Assembly (NCBI GenBank): GCA_964550025.1
Contig: CAZJYI010000054.1
Location: 1 to 64,000, forward strand
Direction of reading: 5' to 3'
Length of the DNA: 64,000 nt
Source of the DNA: CAZJYI01 sp964550025
GTDB lineage: Bacteria > Verrucomicrobiota > Kiritimatiellia > UBA8416 > CAYOBW01
Shown here piece by piece: positions 33,669-41,387 of this stretch. The notes under the pieces were generated by a model, which did not search any database, was not told where the DNA came from, and saw only the letters and a list, made by a program, of their open reading frames with translations. The position numbers and the translations under genes were made by a program. Numbering within the stretch: the stretch's first letter is position 1; every line of letters starts with the position of its first letter.

Positions 33669-36329
33669 TCAGCGCACCGCGGGACAACCGGCGCGGTAGT
33701 TGCCGACGGCTTCCGAGGTGCGCAGATATCGATAGTAGACCCTGACATGTTTCACGGCGTCCTTCAACGCGGGAGTGACGCGAAGGCCGGCGTCACCCCA
33801 CGGGCTGCCAAAGCTTGGCTCGAAGCGACCCCAGCCGTACTGCCGGTCGGGTCCGCCGTCGCAGAGCATTCCGTCACAGACCACGGAGATGATGCAGGGC
33901 CCGCCGTCAGCGATGAACACGGCCTGGTGCAGTTTACCAGCGGTCAGCGTCCCGGGATCGGAGGTCCATTCCGCGTTGCGGAAACCGTCGCCCATAGAGA
34001 AGACAAGGCTCCCCTTCTCTCCAGTTGAGATCGCGAAACCCCGTCCGGCGTCGTCGCGGGAATCCAGGATGGTCTGCCCGGCGGCGAGATCGTCCACTTG
34101 AAGCCAGGCGTCCACGCTGAACCCGCCCCCGAGACCGAGGTCCGGCAGCGCCGCCATGGTGATCGACTTTCCTGCGGCAATCTCGGCCCCACTCACCGAG
34201 AGGACGGCTCCCTCCGCCACGGCCACTCTGCCGCCGTGCTGCTCCCACATCCCCTCGAGCAGATCAGCCGGGATCTCGTGCACGCGGGCAACCGTCTTCT
34301 GGGTTTCGGTTACCCAGTACCGTCCGTCCTGCTCGATGAGATCCGGATAGCTCATGCGGGTCCTGGGGACGGCGTCGTACAGCAGGACTTCCGGCTGCGA
34401 CCAGTGCATGCGGCCGTCCTTCAGCACGCCGCCGGTGATCCAGGCTGGATTCCTGCCGTTGAAATCGCGGCCGCTGTGGTTGTGGAACCAGAACAGGAAC
34501 TTGCCGTTGGCGCAGCGCCACAGCTTCGGGCATGCGCGAGGGTTCTTGATCATCCGCTCTCCGGGCGCGTAGGTCATCGGCGACGGCAGGTCCCACGTCC
34601 TTCCACCATCCTCGCTGTAGGTGTGACACGGGAAGCCTGTGGTCGGGCGGTAGACCATGTAGAGGCGTTCCCCGCCCAGCGGCACCAGGTTATGCTCCTC
34701 CTGGACCGAACCAAACTTCGGATTGCGGATCCCATGGTCGCCATCGGGACGCAGTTCCCAGTGGATCTTTTCGGGGTTCTTCTCCGTCAGGATGTTGTCC
34801 GAGTAGTAGAGCCACCCCTCGCCGTTCCCCAGGAAGTACTTCCCGAGCTTGGTAAAGGAAAAGTAGACGCCGCCGTCGACAATGGATGGCTTGTCGATGC
34901 CCCAGAACATCTGCACCTTACCCTTGAACTGGCTGCCCCGGTCGCAAGCCGTGACACGCATGGGCAGACGGAACCGTCTGGACCAGTTGCGCCCACCGTC
35001 ATCGGAGTACTTGTAGCAGTACCAGCCGTGCGTGTCGCTGCGCACCCGCTTCGTGCTGCCGGGTAAGGAGTACACGCGATCGCCGTTGTACGTATAGAAA
35101 CCGTAGATGCGCCCGCCGGGCACGAGCAGCGGCACGCCATAGGAGGCCTCGGGGCCGTCCGCGGGTTCGATGTCGATCAGGGGCGTCCACGTCTTGCCCT
35201 GGTCCCGCGTGATCGTCGCGACAAAGTGCTGCCCGCCCTGGCCTTCGTGGCCGGCGCCGGTGGTCAGCAGGCAGGTCCAGCTTCCGTCGGGGTTCACCAC
35301 CACGTACGGTTGATCACAATACCCCTCGTCGGGAATGCGCATCCCCGTGATGATGTTGCGCGAGTCCCGTGTGCGGGCGCAGTTGGTATGCGCAAGGGAC
35401 AGGCCCTCACCCGCCAGGAACCGAGCGTACTGTGCATCCTCTTCCGTCATATCAGACAGTGCCACGGGTATCTCCTTTTCCGCAACCAGCAGGATGACGT
35501 CCTTGCCCCGAACCGTCACCAGCGACCCCTTGACCGGGTCGCCCTGCCGCTTCTGCCACAACCGCTCCGCTGCTTCTGCCGGGAAACCGGGCCGGCGGTC
35601 CTCTGCCGCGGGCTGCGCATTTTGCCCGGCCAGGTAGGCAACGGCCGCGGGAGACAGCGCGCGGGAGTGGATCACGATCTCGTCGAGCTCGCCCTCGAAA
35701 TAGCGCTGCAGCCCCTCGTAGCCCGCCGACATGTCTCGCATGTCGAACGCGCCCAGACCGGGGGTGCGATCGTCAGCCACGGGTTTGCCGTCCACGTAGA
35801 GTGCGATACGACCGCTCAACGCACTCACCGTCACGGCCACGTGGGTCCAGCGATCGTTCTCGAGAGGCGGGCTCTGCACGCGCCCCCGGTTGCTGCCTCC
35901 AAGATGCAGGAAGGCATCGATGATCCCCTTGCGGATGGGCAGGTGCAGCATGCCCTTGCCCCACGACAGCCGGGTGACCAATCCCTGGTAGTCTTCTTTT
36001 CCAACATTGCGCGCGCACATCCAGAAAGCGATCGTCGCCTCCGCATGTTGGCCCAGGTCGCCCAGCGAGATCGAACTGTCATGTCCATTGAAGGCGGCCG
36101 CCCCGCCGAACCGCCCCTTGACCCAGTTCAGACCTCCTTTGCAGGTTCCCGCGTGTTTCCCGGCGGCATTGGCGGCGGTCATCCCGGCAGTCTCATCCAG
36201 TCGCCAGTGCCCGACAAGGGATGCCGAGAAGGGCGCCACGTCCGGTGCGTTCTCCGCCGCCGCACTAGCCGCGGCGGCCATCGTCACAAGCAAACAGCCT
36301 GTCAACATCCTCATCGTTCTCGTCTTCAT
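33669..36329 (-). CDS. Exported LamG / sialidase-superfamily (BNR) / LamG protein
   Basis: An 886-residue protein with a signal peptide (MKTRTMRMLTGCLLVTMAAA); GGAGG lies about 10 nt upstream. Residues 35-235 form a LamG domain. Residues 340-690 form a sialidase-superfamily six-bladed propeller with Asp-boxes TRDQGKTWT, SDDGGRNWS and SEDGGRTWD, plus 'GMRIPDEGYCDQPYVV', which contains an RIP-like segment. Residues 730-870 form a second LamG domain (WLQVDDLAAGQTILDSRDDA). The reaction (sialidase or another exo-glycosidase) cannot be settled from sequence. It is the first gene of the aldolase-dehydrogenase-GntR-TRAP operon and has a sigma70-like promoter 50 bp upstream. Confidence 0.8.
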   Translation of the reverse strand: MKTRTMRMLTGCLLVTMAAAASAAAENAPDVAPFSASLVGHWRLDETAGMTAANAAGKHAGTCKGGLNWVKGRFGGAAAFNGHDSSISLGDLGQHAEATIAFWMCARNVGKEDYQGLVTRLSWGKGMLHLPIRKGIIDAFLHLGGSNRGRVQSPPLENDRWTHVAVTVSALSGRIALYVDGKPVADDRTPGLGAFDMRDMSAGYEGLQRYFEGELDEIVIHSRALSPAAVAYLAGQNAQPAAEDRRPGFPAEAAERLWQKRQGDPVKGSLVTVRGKDVILLVAEKEIPVALSDMTEEDAQYARFLAGEGLSLAHTNCARTRDSRNIITGMRIPDEGYCDQPYVVVNPDGSWTCLLTTGAGHEGQGGQHFVATITRDQGKTWTPLIDIEPADGPEASYGVPLLVPGGRIYGFYTYNGDRVYSLPGSTKRVRSDTHGWYCYKYSDDGGRNWSRRFRLPMRVTACDRGSQFKGKVQMFWGIDKPSIVDGGVYFSFTKLGKYFLGNGEGWLYYSDNILTEKNPEKIHWELRPDGDHGIRNPKFGSVQEEHNLVPLGGERLYMVYRPTTGFPCHTYSEDGGRTWDLPSPMTYAPGERMIKNPRACPKLWRCANGKFLFWFHNHSGRDFNGRNPAWITGGVLKDGRMHWSQPEVLLYDAVPRTRMSYPDLIEQDGRYWVTETQKTVARVHEIPADLLEGMWEQHGGRVAVAEGAVLSVSGAEIAAGKSITMAALPDLGLGGGFSVDAWLQVDDLAAGQTILDSRDDAGRGFAISTGEKGSLVFSMGDGFRNAEWTSDPGTLTAGKLHQAVFIADGGPCIISVVCDGMLCDGGPDRQYGWGRFEPSFGSPWGDAGLRVTPALKDAVKHVRVYYRYLRTSEAVGNYRAGCPAVR

Positions 36330-36377
36330 CACGCGCTGCCTCCAAACGGTCTACAGTTTCTCCTCATGTGACCCAAG

Positions 36378-36406
36378 CTTGTAGCATGCTTGTGTTGGCA
36401 TGTCAA
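36378..36406 (-). promoter_or_regulatory. Sigma70-like promoter with palindromic operator
   Basis: On the minus strand TTGACA (36401-36406) and TACAAG (36378-36383) are separated by exactly 17 bp, 49 bp before the start of the sialidase-superfamily gene at 36329. Perfect half-sites AGCATGC (36383-36389) and GCATGCT (36410-36416) flank the spacer and -35 as an inverted pair. That is the arrangement expected for a repressor operator, for example the GntR of this operon. Confidence 0.5.
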
Positions 36407-36530
36407 GAGGCATGCTGTAAAATGGAACTCCGCTGGCAACAAACGGCCGAAAAGAGACACTTGCGATACCCTATTATATAATGACAAAGGACATTTCGGG
36501 CCCTTTTTTTGCCTTTTTCTTTCTTGCTTC

Positions 36531-36559
36531 TTGATCACGCACCAGGCCCCATGTATGAT
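36531..36559 (+). promoter_or_regulatory. Sigma70-like promoter of the plus-strand operon
   Basis: TTGATC (36531-36536) and TATGAT (36554-36559) are spaced by 17 bp, 53 bp before the ATG at 36612. An AGCAGGAGGCAGGCG ribosome site sits just before that ATG. With the promoter at 36378-36406 this makes the 282-bp region a divergent control region. Confidence 0.5.
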
Positions 36560-36611
36560 ATGTCAAAAATAGCGATGGGTTCTGTTCACTCTTTCCAGCA
36601 GGAGGCAGGCG

Positions 36612-37052
36612 ATGAAAGAAGGTATTGTCGTAGTGGCGAGTCATATTCGTTACATAGTGTCTTTGTTTGCGGCGTGTCTCTTACTCGGATTCGCTGTCTC
36701 TCTAGCCCCTGCAGCCGTGCTGGTCGACCTCAACGCCGACGGCACTGCCCGGACCGGCACGACGGCCCATTTCGAGGCGGCCACGGGCCTCGCAGGCGGG
36801 ACGTTCGGCGGAGATACGGTCACCCATTTTGATCTCAATGGTCCGAATGTGGCGACGCTGGCCTTCGACCAGACCGTGGACAACATCAGGGTCCAGGCAA
36901 ACAGCACCGTGTCCACGCTGGCCGGGGATGCCGACGGCTGGTTCGGCGGCGGTACGGACAACAACCTGCTGGAGGATGGGCTGTTTGTGCGCGACACGCC
37001 TGCCGATCCGACCGGGCCCGCCACTCTCGGGACGCTGATCTACGGGAGGTAG
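36612..37052 (+). pseudogene. Truncated paralogue of the 38126-40141 sialidase-superfamily gene
   Basis: A 146-residue product with a good ribosome site and signal peptide (to residue 34). It matches the N-terminal domain of the protein at 38126 closely: VDLNADGTARTGTTAHFEAA against DINADGTSRTATTADFEAA, 'GGTFGG', and DADGWFGGGTDNNLLEDGL against DADGWFGGGSDNNLLEDGL. After 'PADPT' the match ends and a stop follows 14 codons later. The Ig-like and propeller domains are absent. It could be an expressed secreted mini-protein, but a deletion remnant is simpler. Its 3' end supplies the ribosome site (GGGAGG) of the next gene, so it acts as the operon's leader ORF. Confidence 0.65.
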
Positions 37053-37055
37053 AAG

Positions 37056-38129
37056 ATGAGTGCCAGGGAACGATTCAACGCGGTCTGTGAATTCCGCAAA
37101 CTGGACAGGCCTCCGGTCGATTACCTGGCCCACGCGGAAACCGACCGCAAGGTGAGAGCGCACCTTGGGTGCGAGAGCGAGGAGGAGCTGCTCGACCGGC
37201 TGGGGTGCGACTTCTTCTATCTGCCCGGACGCGACATCAGCCAGAACGAAGGCTTCATGCCCTACTACAGGGGGCCGGCACTTGACGTCACCGAGACGGA
37301 ACGGACCTGTGCCTTCGGCATCCGCTGGCAGCGCGGAGCCTACGACAGCAAGTTCTCGGTTGATGAAGCCATCCGCGGGCCGCTGGAGACCATTGAAACG
37401 GAGCAGGATATTCTGGGCCACCGGTGGCCGACGGCGGCCGACTTCGACTTCTCACCGTTGGCGGAGGCGGCAGAACGGCATTCGGAACGCGTCATCATCG
37501 GCGGTCTGTGGACGGGCATTATGGGCGATGCCTACCGCCTGCACGGGTTCCAAAACTTCCTGCTGAATCTCGCGCTCAAGCCGCAACTGATGAAGACCCT
37601 CATCGACAGGATGACGGAGGTCTACCTGGAGTTGAACCGGGCCTATTTCGAGGCGCTCAAGGGCAGGCTTGACGTCTGGTTCTTCGGCAACGACTTCGGC
37701 AGCCAGGGCGGCCTGCTGCTCAGCCACGACATGTGGCGTGAGTGCTTCTACGACAACATCAGGCAGCTGACGGACCTTGCACACAGTTACGGACTCAAGG
37801 TCATGATGCACTCCTGCGGCGGCGTGGCGGAGATCATCTCTGATCTGATTGAAGCGGGAGTCGATATCCTCGATCCGATCCAGGTCACGGCCACCGGGAT
37901 GGAACCCCGGTCTCTGGCCGAGCGGTTCGGGGGCGGAATCGTGTTCCACGGCGGTGTCGACACCCAGGGCGTCCTGCCGTTTGGCACGCCGCAGGAGGTC
38001 GCTGCGCATGCCCGTGAGGTCGCCGCAACGCTGGGAGCGAAGGGTGGCTACATATTCGCCCCAAGCCAACTCCTCGGTCCCGACATTCCTTTGGAGAACA
38101 TCGTAGCGATGTATGAGGGCGCAACATGA
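37056..38129 (+). CDS. URO-D-fold protein (MtaA/CmuA-like methyltransferase family)
   Basis: A 357-residue cytoplasmic TIM-barrel protein of the uroporphyrinogen-decarboxylase superfamily. Family blocks are 'SARERFNAVCEFRKLDRPPV', 'GGLWTGIMGDAYRLHGFQNF', 'FFGNDFGSQGGLLLSHDMWR', 'GLKVMMHSCGG' and 'GGVDTQGVLPFGTPQEV'. The H-x-C pair in MHSCGG matches the zinc site of MtaA-type corrinoid methyltransferases, suggesting methyl transfer and not haem synthesis. Such genes commonly sit in PVC glycan loci, perhaps for demethylating methoxy-sugars, but this is inference. It overlaps the next gene by ATGA and follows the leader ORF by 3 bp. Confidence 0.85.
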   Translation: MSARERFNAVCEFRKLDRPPVDYLAHAETDRKVRAHLGCESEEELLDRLGCDFFYLPGRDISQNEGFMPYYRGPALDVTETERTCAFGIRWQRGAYDSKFSVDEAIRGPLETIETEQDILGHRWPTAADFDFSPLAEAAERHSERVIIGGLWTGIMGDAYRLHGFQNFLLNLALKPQLMKTLIDRMTEVYLELNRAYFEALKGRLDVWFFGNDFGSQGGLLLSHDMWRECFYDNIRQLTDLAHSYGLKVMMHSCGGVAEIISDLIEAGVDILDPIQVTATGMEPRSLAERFGGGIVFHGGVDTQGVLPFGTPQEVAAHAREVAATLGAKGGYIFAPSQLLGPDIPLENIVAMYEGAT

Positions 38130-40141
38130 TCGATCGGAGATTACCGTGGGCGGCAATCCTGCTCGCCACCGCACTGACGACAACGCCGGAGGAACTCCTG
38201 GCGTCGGAGACCAATGCTCCTGTGGTGCTGGCCGACATCAACGCGGACGGCACGAGCCGGACCGCAACGACGGCTGATTTCGAAGCCGCCGCGGGGCTTG
38301 GCGGCGGGACGTTCGGCGGGGAGTCGGTCATCGCTTTTCCTAATAGTGATCCGGGCGGTGGCCCTTTCAGCCAGACCGTCAGCGACATCACAATCGCCGT
38401 GTCCAACATCTCGAACGACGCCGATGGCTGGTTCGGCGGCGGTTCAGACAACAATCTGTTGGAAGATGGGTTGTACCATCGCGGCACGGGGGCTGATCCG
38501 ACCGCAACGATCACGCTTTCCGGCGGTGGGCTGGGGCTGGCCGCCAACCGGCGCTACGACCTCCACCTGTTCGCCGGCCGCAGCCAGGGACACGAAACCA
38601 CCTTCGCCTTTGACGACAACGACCCGGAGGACCCATCCGGCGGCATAACGTTCCACACCGATCCACCCGTGCTCGGGGGCGACAACACGCTCGGAACGGC
38701 GCTGTTCACCTTTGACACCGGTACGAACGTTCCCTCCTCACTCGCCATCCAATGGGATGGCTCACAAGATGTCGACGGCGACCACGATGCGGTCTTCTCC
38801 GGTTTCGCGCTGCGCGACATCGGCCCCGCAGGTCCCGACATCACACCGCCCGAGATCAGCCGTCTGTCACCCGCGCACGGTTCAACCGGCGTCGCGGTAG
38901 ACACGGATCTCGTGGCGACGTTCAACGAGCCCGTCGTCACGAACACGACCGGTTCGATCATGGTCTCGAACCGCAGCGATCACTCGACCATGACGATTGC
39001 CATCGGCGACGCCAGCCAGGTCACCGTCAGCGGCAACCGCCTGGCGATCAACCCGACGAACAACCTGGCGGACAGCACACCCTATGCGGTCTTGATCGCC
39101 ACCAACGCGTTGATGGACGCTTCGACCAACTTCTTCGCCGGCATCACGAACGCGACGACTTGGGCATTTGAAACCGGCGCCGGCTTGGACTGGCGCGATC
39201 TTCAGAATGGCTGGCAGACGCCGGATGAAAACTATGCCGACCAACCCCAGTTCGTCGTGCTCGAGGATGGCCGGTGGCTCATGACCCTGACCACCGGTCC
39301 CGGAAACGAGGGCCAGGATGGCCAGCACGTGGTCAGCACCACCAGTGCGGATGGCGGCCGGACCTGGACGCCGCTGGTTGACATCGAGGCCACGGGCTCG
39401 GCCCTGCCCGCGCCGGATACGGGTATCCTGAGCTCCTGGGTGGTTCCGTACCAGAGCGGGTATCGTGCTCCCGCCGCGTCCTACAACCGGGTCTATGCAA
39501 TCTACACCTGGGGCGATCCCTATGTCACCTCGCCGCCGGTTCCCCGCCGGGACACGCATGGCCCTTACGCCTTCCGCTACACCGACGACGCTGGCTCCAC
39601 CTGGTCCGCGCGATACATCATCCCCTTCACGAATACTGATAAGGACCATGCCAACTATTTCTCCGGAGTGACGCCCACGGGCTGGAATACCGACAAACCC
39701 CTTCGACTCAATGGCAAGATGTTCTTCGCCTTTACCAAGCTCAACGCGCCCTTCGGCGCCCCGGGGGGCACACAGCAAGGCGAAGGCTACATCTATCGCT
39801 GCGACAACATCGACACGGAGGGGGACCCAACCGCCCTGGACTGGAAGATGCTGCCGGGCACGGCGAATCCGGACAATTCGGTGGACACAGCGGCAAGGGG
39901 AATCCGTCAACTCGCGTGGGGCGAACCCGTCGCCATCCTTTACGACAAAGACCCGAAGATGCGCATCAGCTACCCCGATTTCATTTGGGACGATGGCTCA
40001 CTCTACATCACCGAAACCCAGAAGAAGACCGCGCGTGTTCACCGTATCCCGGAGGCGCTGGTCCGCAAGCTCTGGCAGGCCGGTGGGCAACTCACACGCA
40101 CGACAAGACTCGAATCTCACGGACGGAGACAGGACAGGTGA
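38126..40141 (+). CDS. Ig-like / sialidase-superfamily exported protein, internally deleted
   Basis: A 671-residue protein. A signal peptide comes first, then the domain shared with the 36612 ORF (30-230), then an SbsA-type Ig domain (235-350: ISRLSPAHGSTGVAVDTDLV, TTWAFETG). The propeller begins at 360 and aligns with the 33669-36329 protein: GPGNEGQDGQHVV, SADGGRTWTPLVDIE, TDDAGSTWSARY. After DWKMLPGTAN it jumps within about 20 residues to 'GEPVAILYDKDPKMRISYPD', skipping roughly 110 residues that hold the third Asp-box and the 'EEHNLVPLGGERLYMVYRP' strand in the paralogue. The last 15 residues look degenerate. One or two propeller blades are therefore missing and activity is doubtful. Confidence 0.7.
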   Translation: MIDRRLPWAAILLATALTTTPEELLASETNAPVVLADINADGTSRTATTADFEAAAGLGGGTFGGESVIAFPNSDPGGGPFSQTVSDITIAVSNISNDADGWFGGGSDNNLLEDGLYHRGTGADPTATITLSGGGLGLAANRRYDLHLFAGRSQGHETTFAFDDNDPEDPSGGITFHTDPPVLGGDNTLGTALFTFDTGTNVPSSLAIQWDGSQDVDGDHDAVFSGFALRDIGPAGPDITPPEISRLSPAHGSTGVAVDTDLVATFNEPVVTNTTGSIMVSNRSDHSTMTIAIGDASQVTVSGNRLAINPTNNLADSTPYAVLIATNALMDASTNFFAGITNATTWAFETGAGLDWRDLQNGWQTPDENYADQPQFVVLEDGRWLMTLTTGPGNEGQDGQHVVSTTSADGGRTWTPLVDIEATGSALPAPDTGILSSWVVPYQSGYRAPAASYNRVYAIYTWGDPYVTSPPVPRRDTHGPYAFRYTDDAGSTWSARYIIPFTNTDKDHANYFSGVTPTGWNTDKPLRLNGKMFFAFTKLNAPFGAPGGTQQGEGYIYRCDNIDTEGDPTALDWKMLPGTANPDNSVDTAARGIRQLAWGEPVAILYDKDPKMRISYPDFIWDDGSLYITETQKKTARVHRIPEALVRKLWQAGGQLTRTTRLESHGRRQDR

Positions 40142-41301
40142 TCAGGGCGTTGCTCCAACAGATCGCGCTATCGGCAATCCTGATTGGGCGCGCCGCTCAG
40201 ACAGCCTGTGCGAGTGATATAGAGGGATTCGAGTCGCCGGTGGCGTTTCCCCCTTTTGAAGCGGGCGACTGCGTGGCGTTCCAGGGAGACAGCATCACGG
40301 CCAGCGGCGACTACGTTCACATGATCCGGCTGTTCTACGCCACGCGGTTCCCCGATCGCCCCGTGCGGATCTACAACTGCGGCATCGGCGGTGCGCGGGC
40401 CGAAACGAGCTGGCCGCGCATCGACGCCGACTGCCTGGATCTCAAGCCGACGATGGGCGTAATCAACCTGGGCATGAACGACGCCCCCGGCAGACCAACA
40501 CGGTCGTTCCTCGGCAGGTATCAGGACAACATGACCCGTATCATGAATCGCGTTGCCGAAGATCCACAACGCAAGCTGACCGTGATCGTGCCTTCCCCAT
40601 ACGACCAGACCACGAAACTCGAAGCCGCGATCCTCGCCGGCAAGAACGACCGCATCCGCGCGTTCGGCGAGTGGCTGGTCAAGCAGGGGCGAGAGCGCAA
40701 GGCGCCGGTCATCGATTTCAATACGCCGATGCTGCGCATCAACGCGGAGCGCCAATCGGCCGACCACGAATGGGGGCCCTTCTCCGAGGAGCTGAATCGC
40801 GAATGGCTCATCGTGAAGGGGCTTCAGCCGGGCTTCTGGAGCCTGACCATGGAAGGCAGGCCTGTTGGCGAGTTCAAGGCCGCTGCGCTGGCGGCAGGCG
40901 TTGACCTGGCCCGTGAGCCTCAGAGCCCCGGCTACCGCCGGGCGCAGGAGGTCTACGCGGTGGCCAAGGAGATCGAGACAGCCGAGCGCAACCTGCGCGC
41001 GATTGCCCGCGCGCGGTGGATCGTTCTTGAACCAAGGGGCATCGACCTGGACGACAGGGAGCGCGCCGACGCGGCCGTGCGCGACTACGTGGCCAAGCGT
41101 CCTGATCACACCTATTGGCAGAGCCGCGCGGAGATCTTCTTTCGCCTGCGTGCGCCCGAAAAGCGAGAGGCGGAACGCGTGCGCATGGAAGGGCTGATGG
41201 ACCGGCTCTACGAGATCAACAAGCCGAAGCCCCAACGCGTGGAGCTGCGGCTAACTGCCGGAAAGTCGTCTCGCGGAAGGGCCGGCTCGGCAGAGAATTG
41301 A
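40138..41301 (+). CDS. SGNH/GDSL-type hydrolase lacking block V
   Basis: A 387-residue exported protein. GTG 40138 overlaps the previous stop (GTGA), has GGAG upstream and opens a signal peptide. Block I (VAFQGDSITASGDYVHMIRL) carries the catalytic serine, followed by 'NCGIGGARAETSWPRI' and block III (VINLGMNDAPG). The segment that normally holds the catalytic Asp-x-x-His ('DRVHPG') is not present: 'LRINAERQSAD' runs straight into 'GPFSEELNREWLIVKGLQPG', the region following it in relatives. An in-frame loss of about 80-100 residues is inferred. Without block V it should be inactive as an esterase. Confidence 0.7.
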   Translation: MIRALLQQIALSAILIGRAAQTACASDIEGFESPVAFPPFEAGDCVAFQGDSITASGDYVHMIRLFYATRFPDRPVRIYNCGIGGARAETSWPRIDADCLDLKPTMGVINLGMNDAPGRPTRSFLGRYQDNMTRIMNRVAEDPQRKLTVIVPSPYDQTTKLEAAILAGKNDRIRAFGEWLVKQGRERKAPVIDFNTPMLRINAERQSADHEWGPFSEELNREWLIVKGLQPGFWSLTMEGRPVGEFKAAALAAGVDLAREPQSPGYRRAQEVYAVAKEIETAERNLRAIARARWIVLEPRGIDLDDRERADAAVRDYVAKRPDHTYWQSRAEIFFRLRAPEKREAERVRMEGLMDRLYEINKPKPQRVELRLTAGKSSRGRAGSAEN

Positions 41302-41387
41302 GACCACTCATCACGTATCATCCATCGAGAACTTGTCCGAACAATAACGAGGCAGCGTCAGACGAAAGAACGGAAAGGGATACTTGA

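Noticed and set aside
27777..36329. Standard sialic acid catabolic operon (siaPQM-nan)
   Set aside because: No N-acetylneuraminate lyase, ManNAc kinase or epimerase is visible; the aldolase is of the HpcH/HpaI type.
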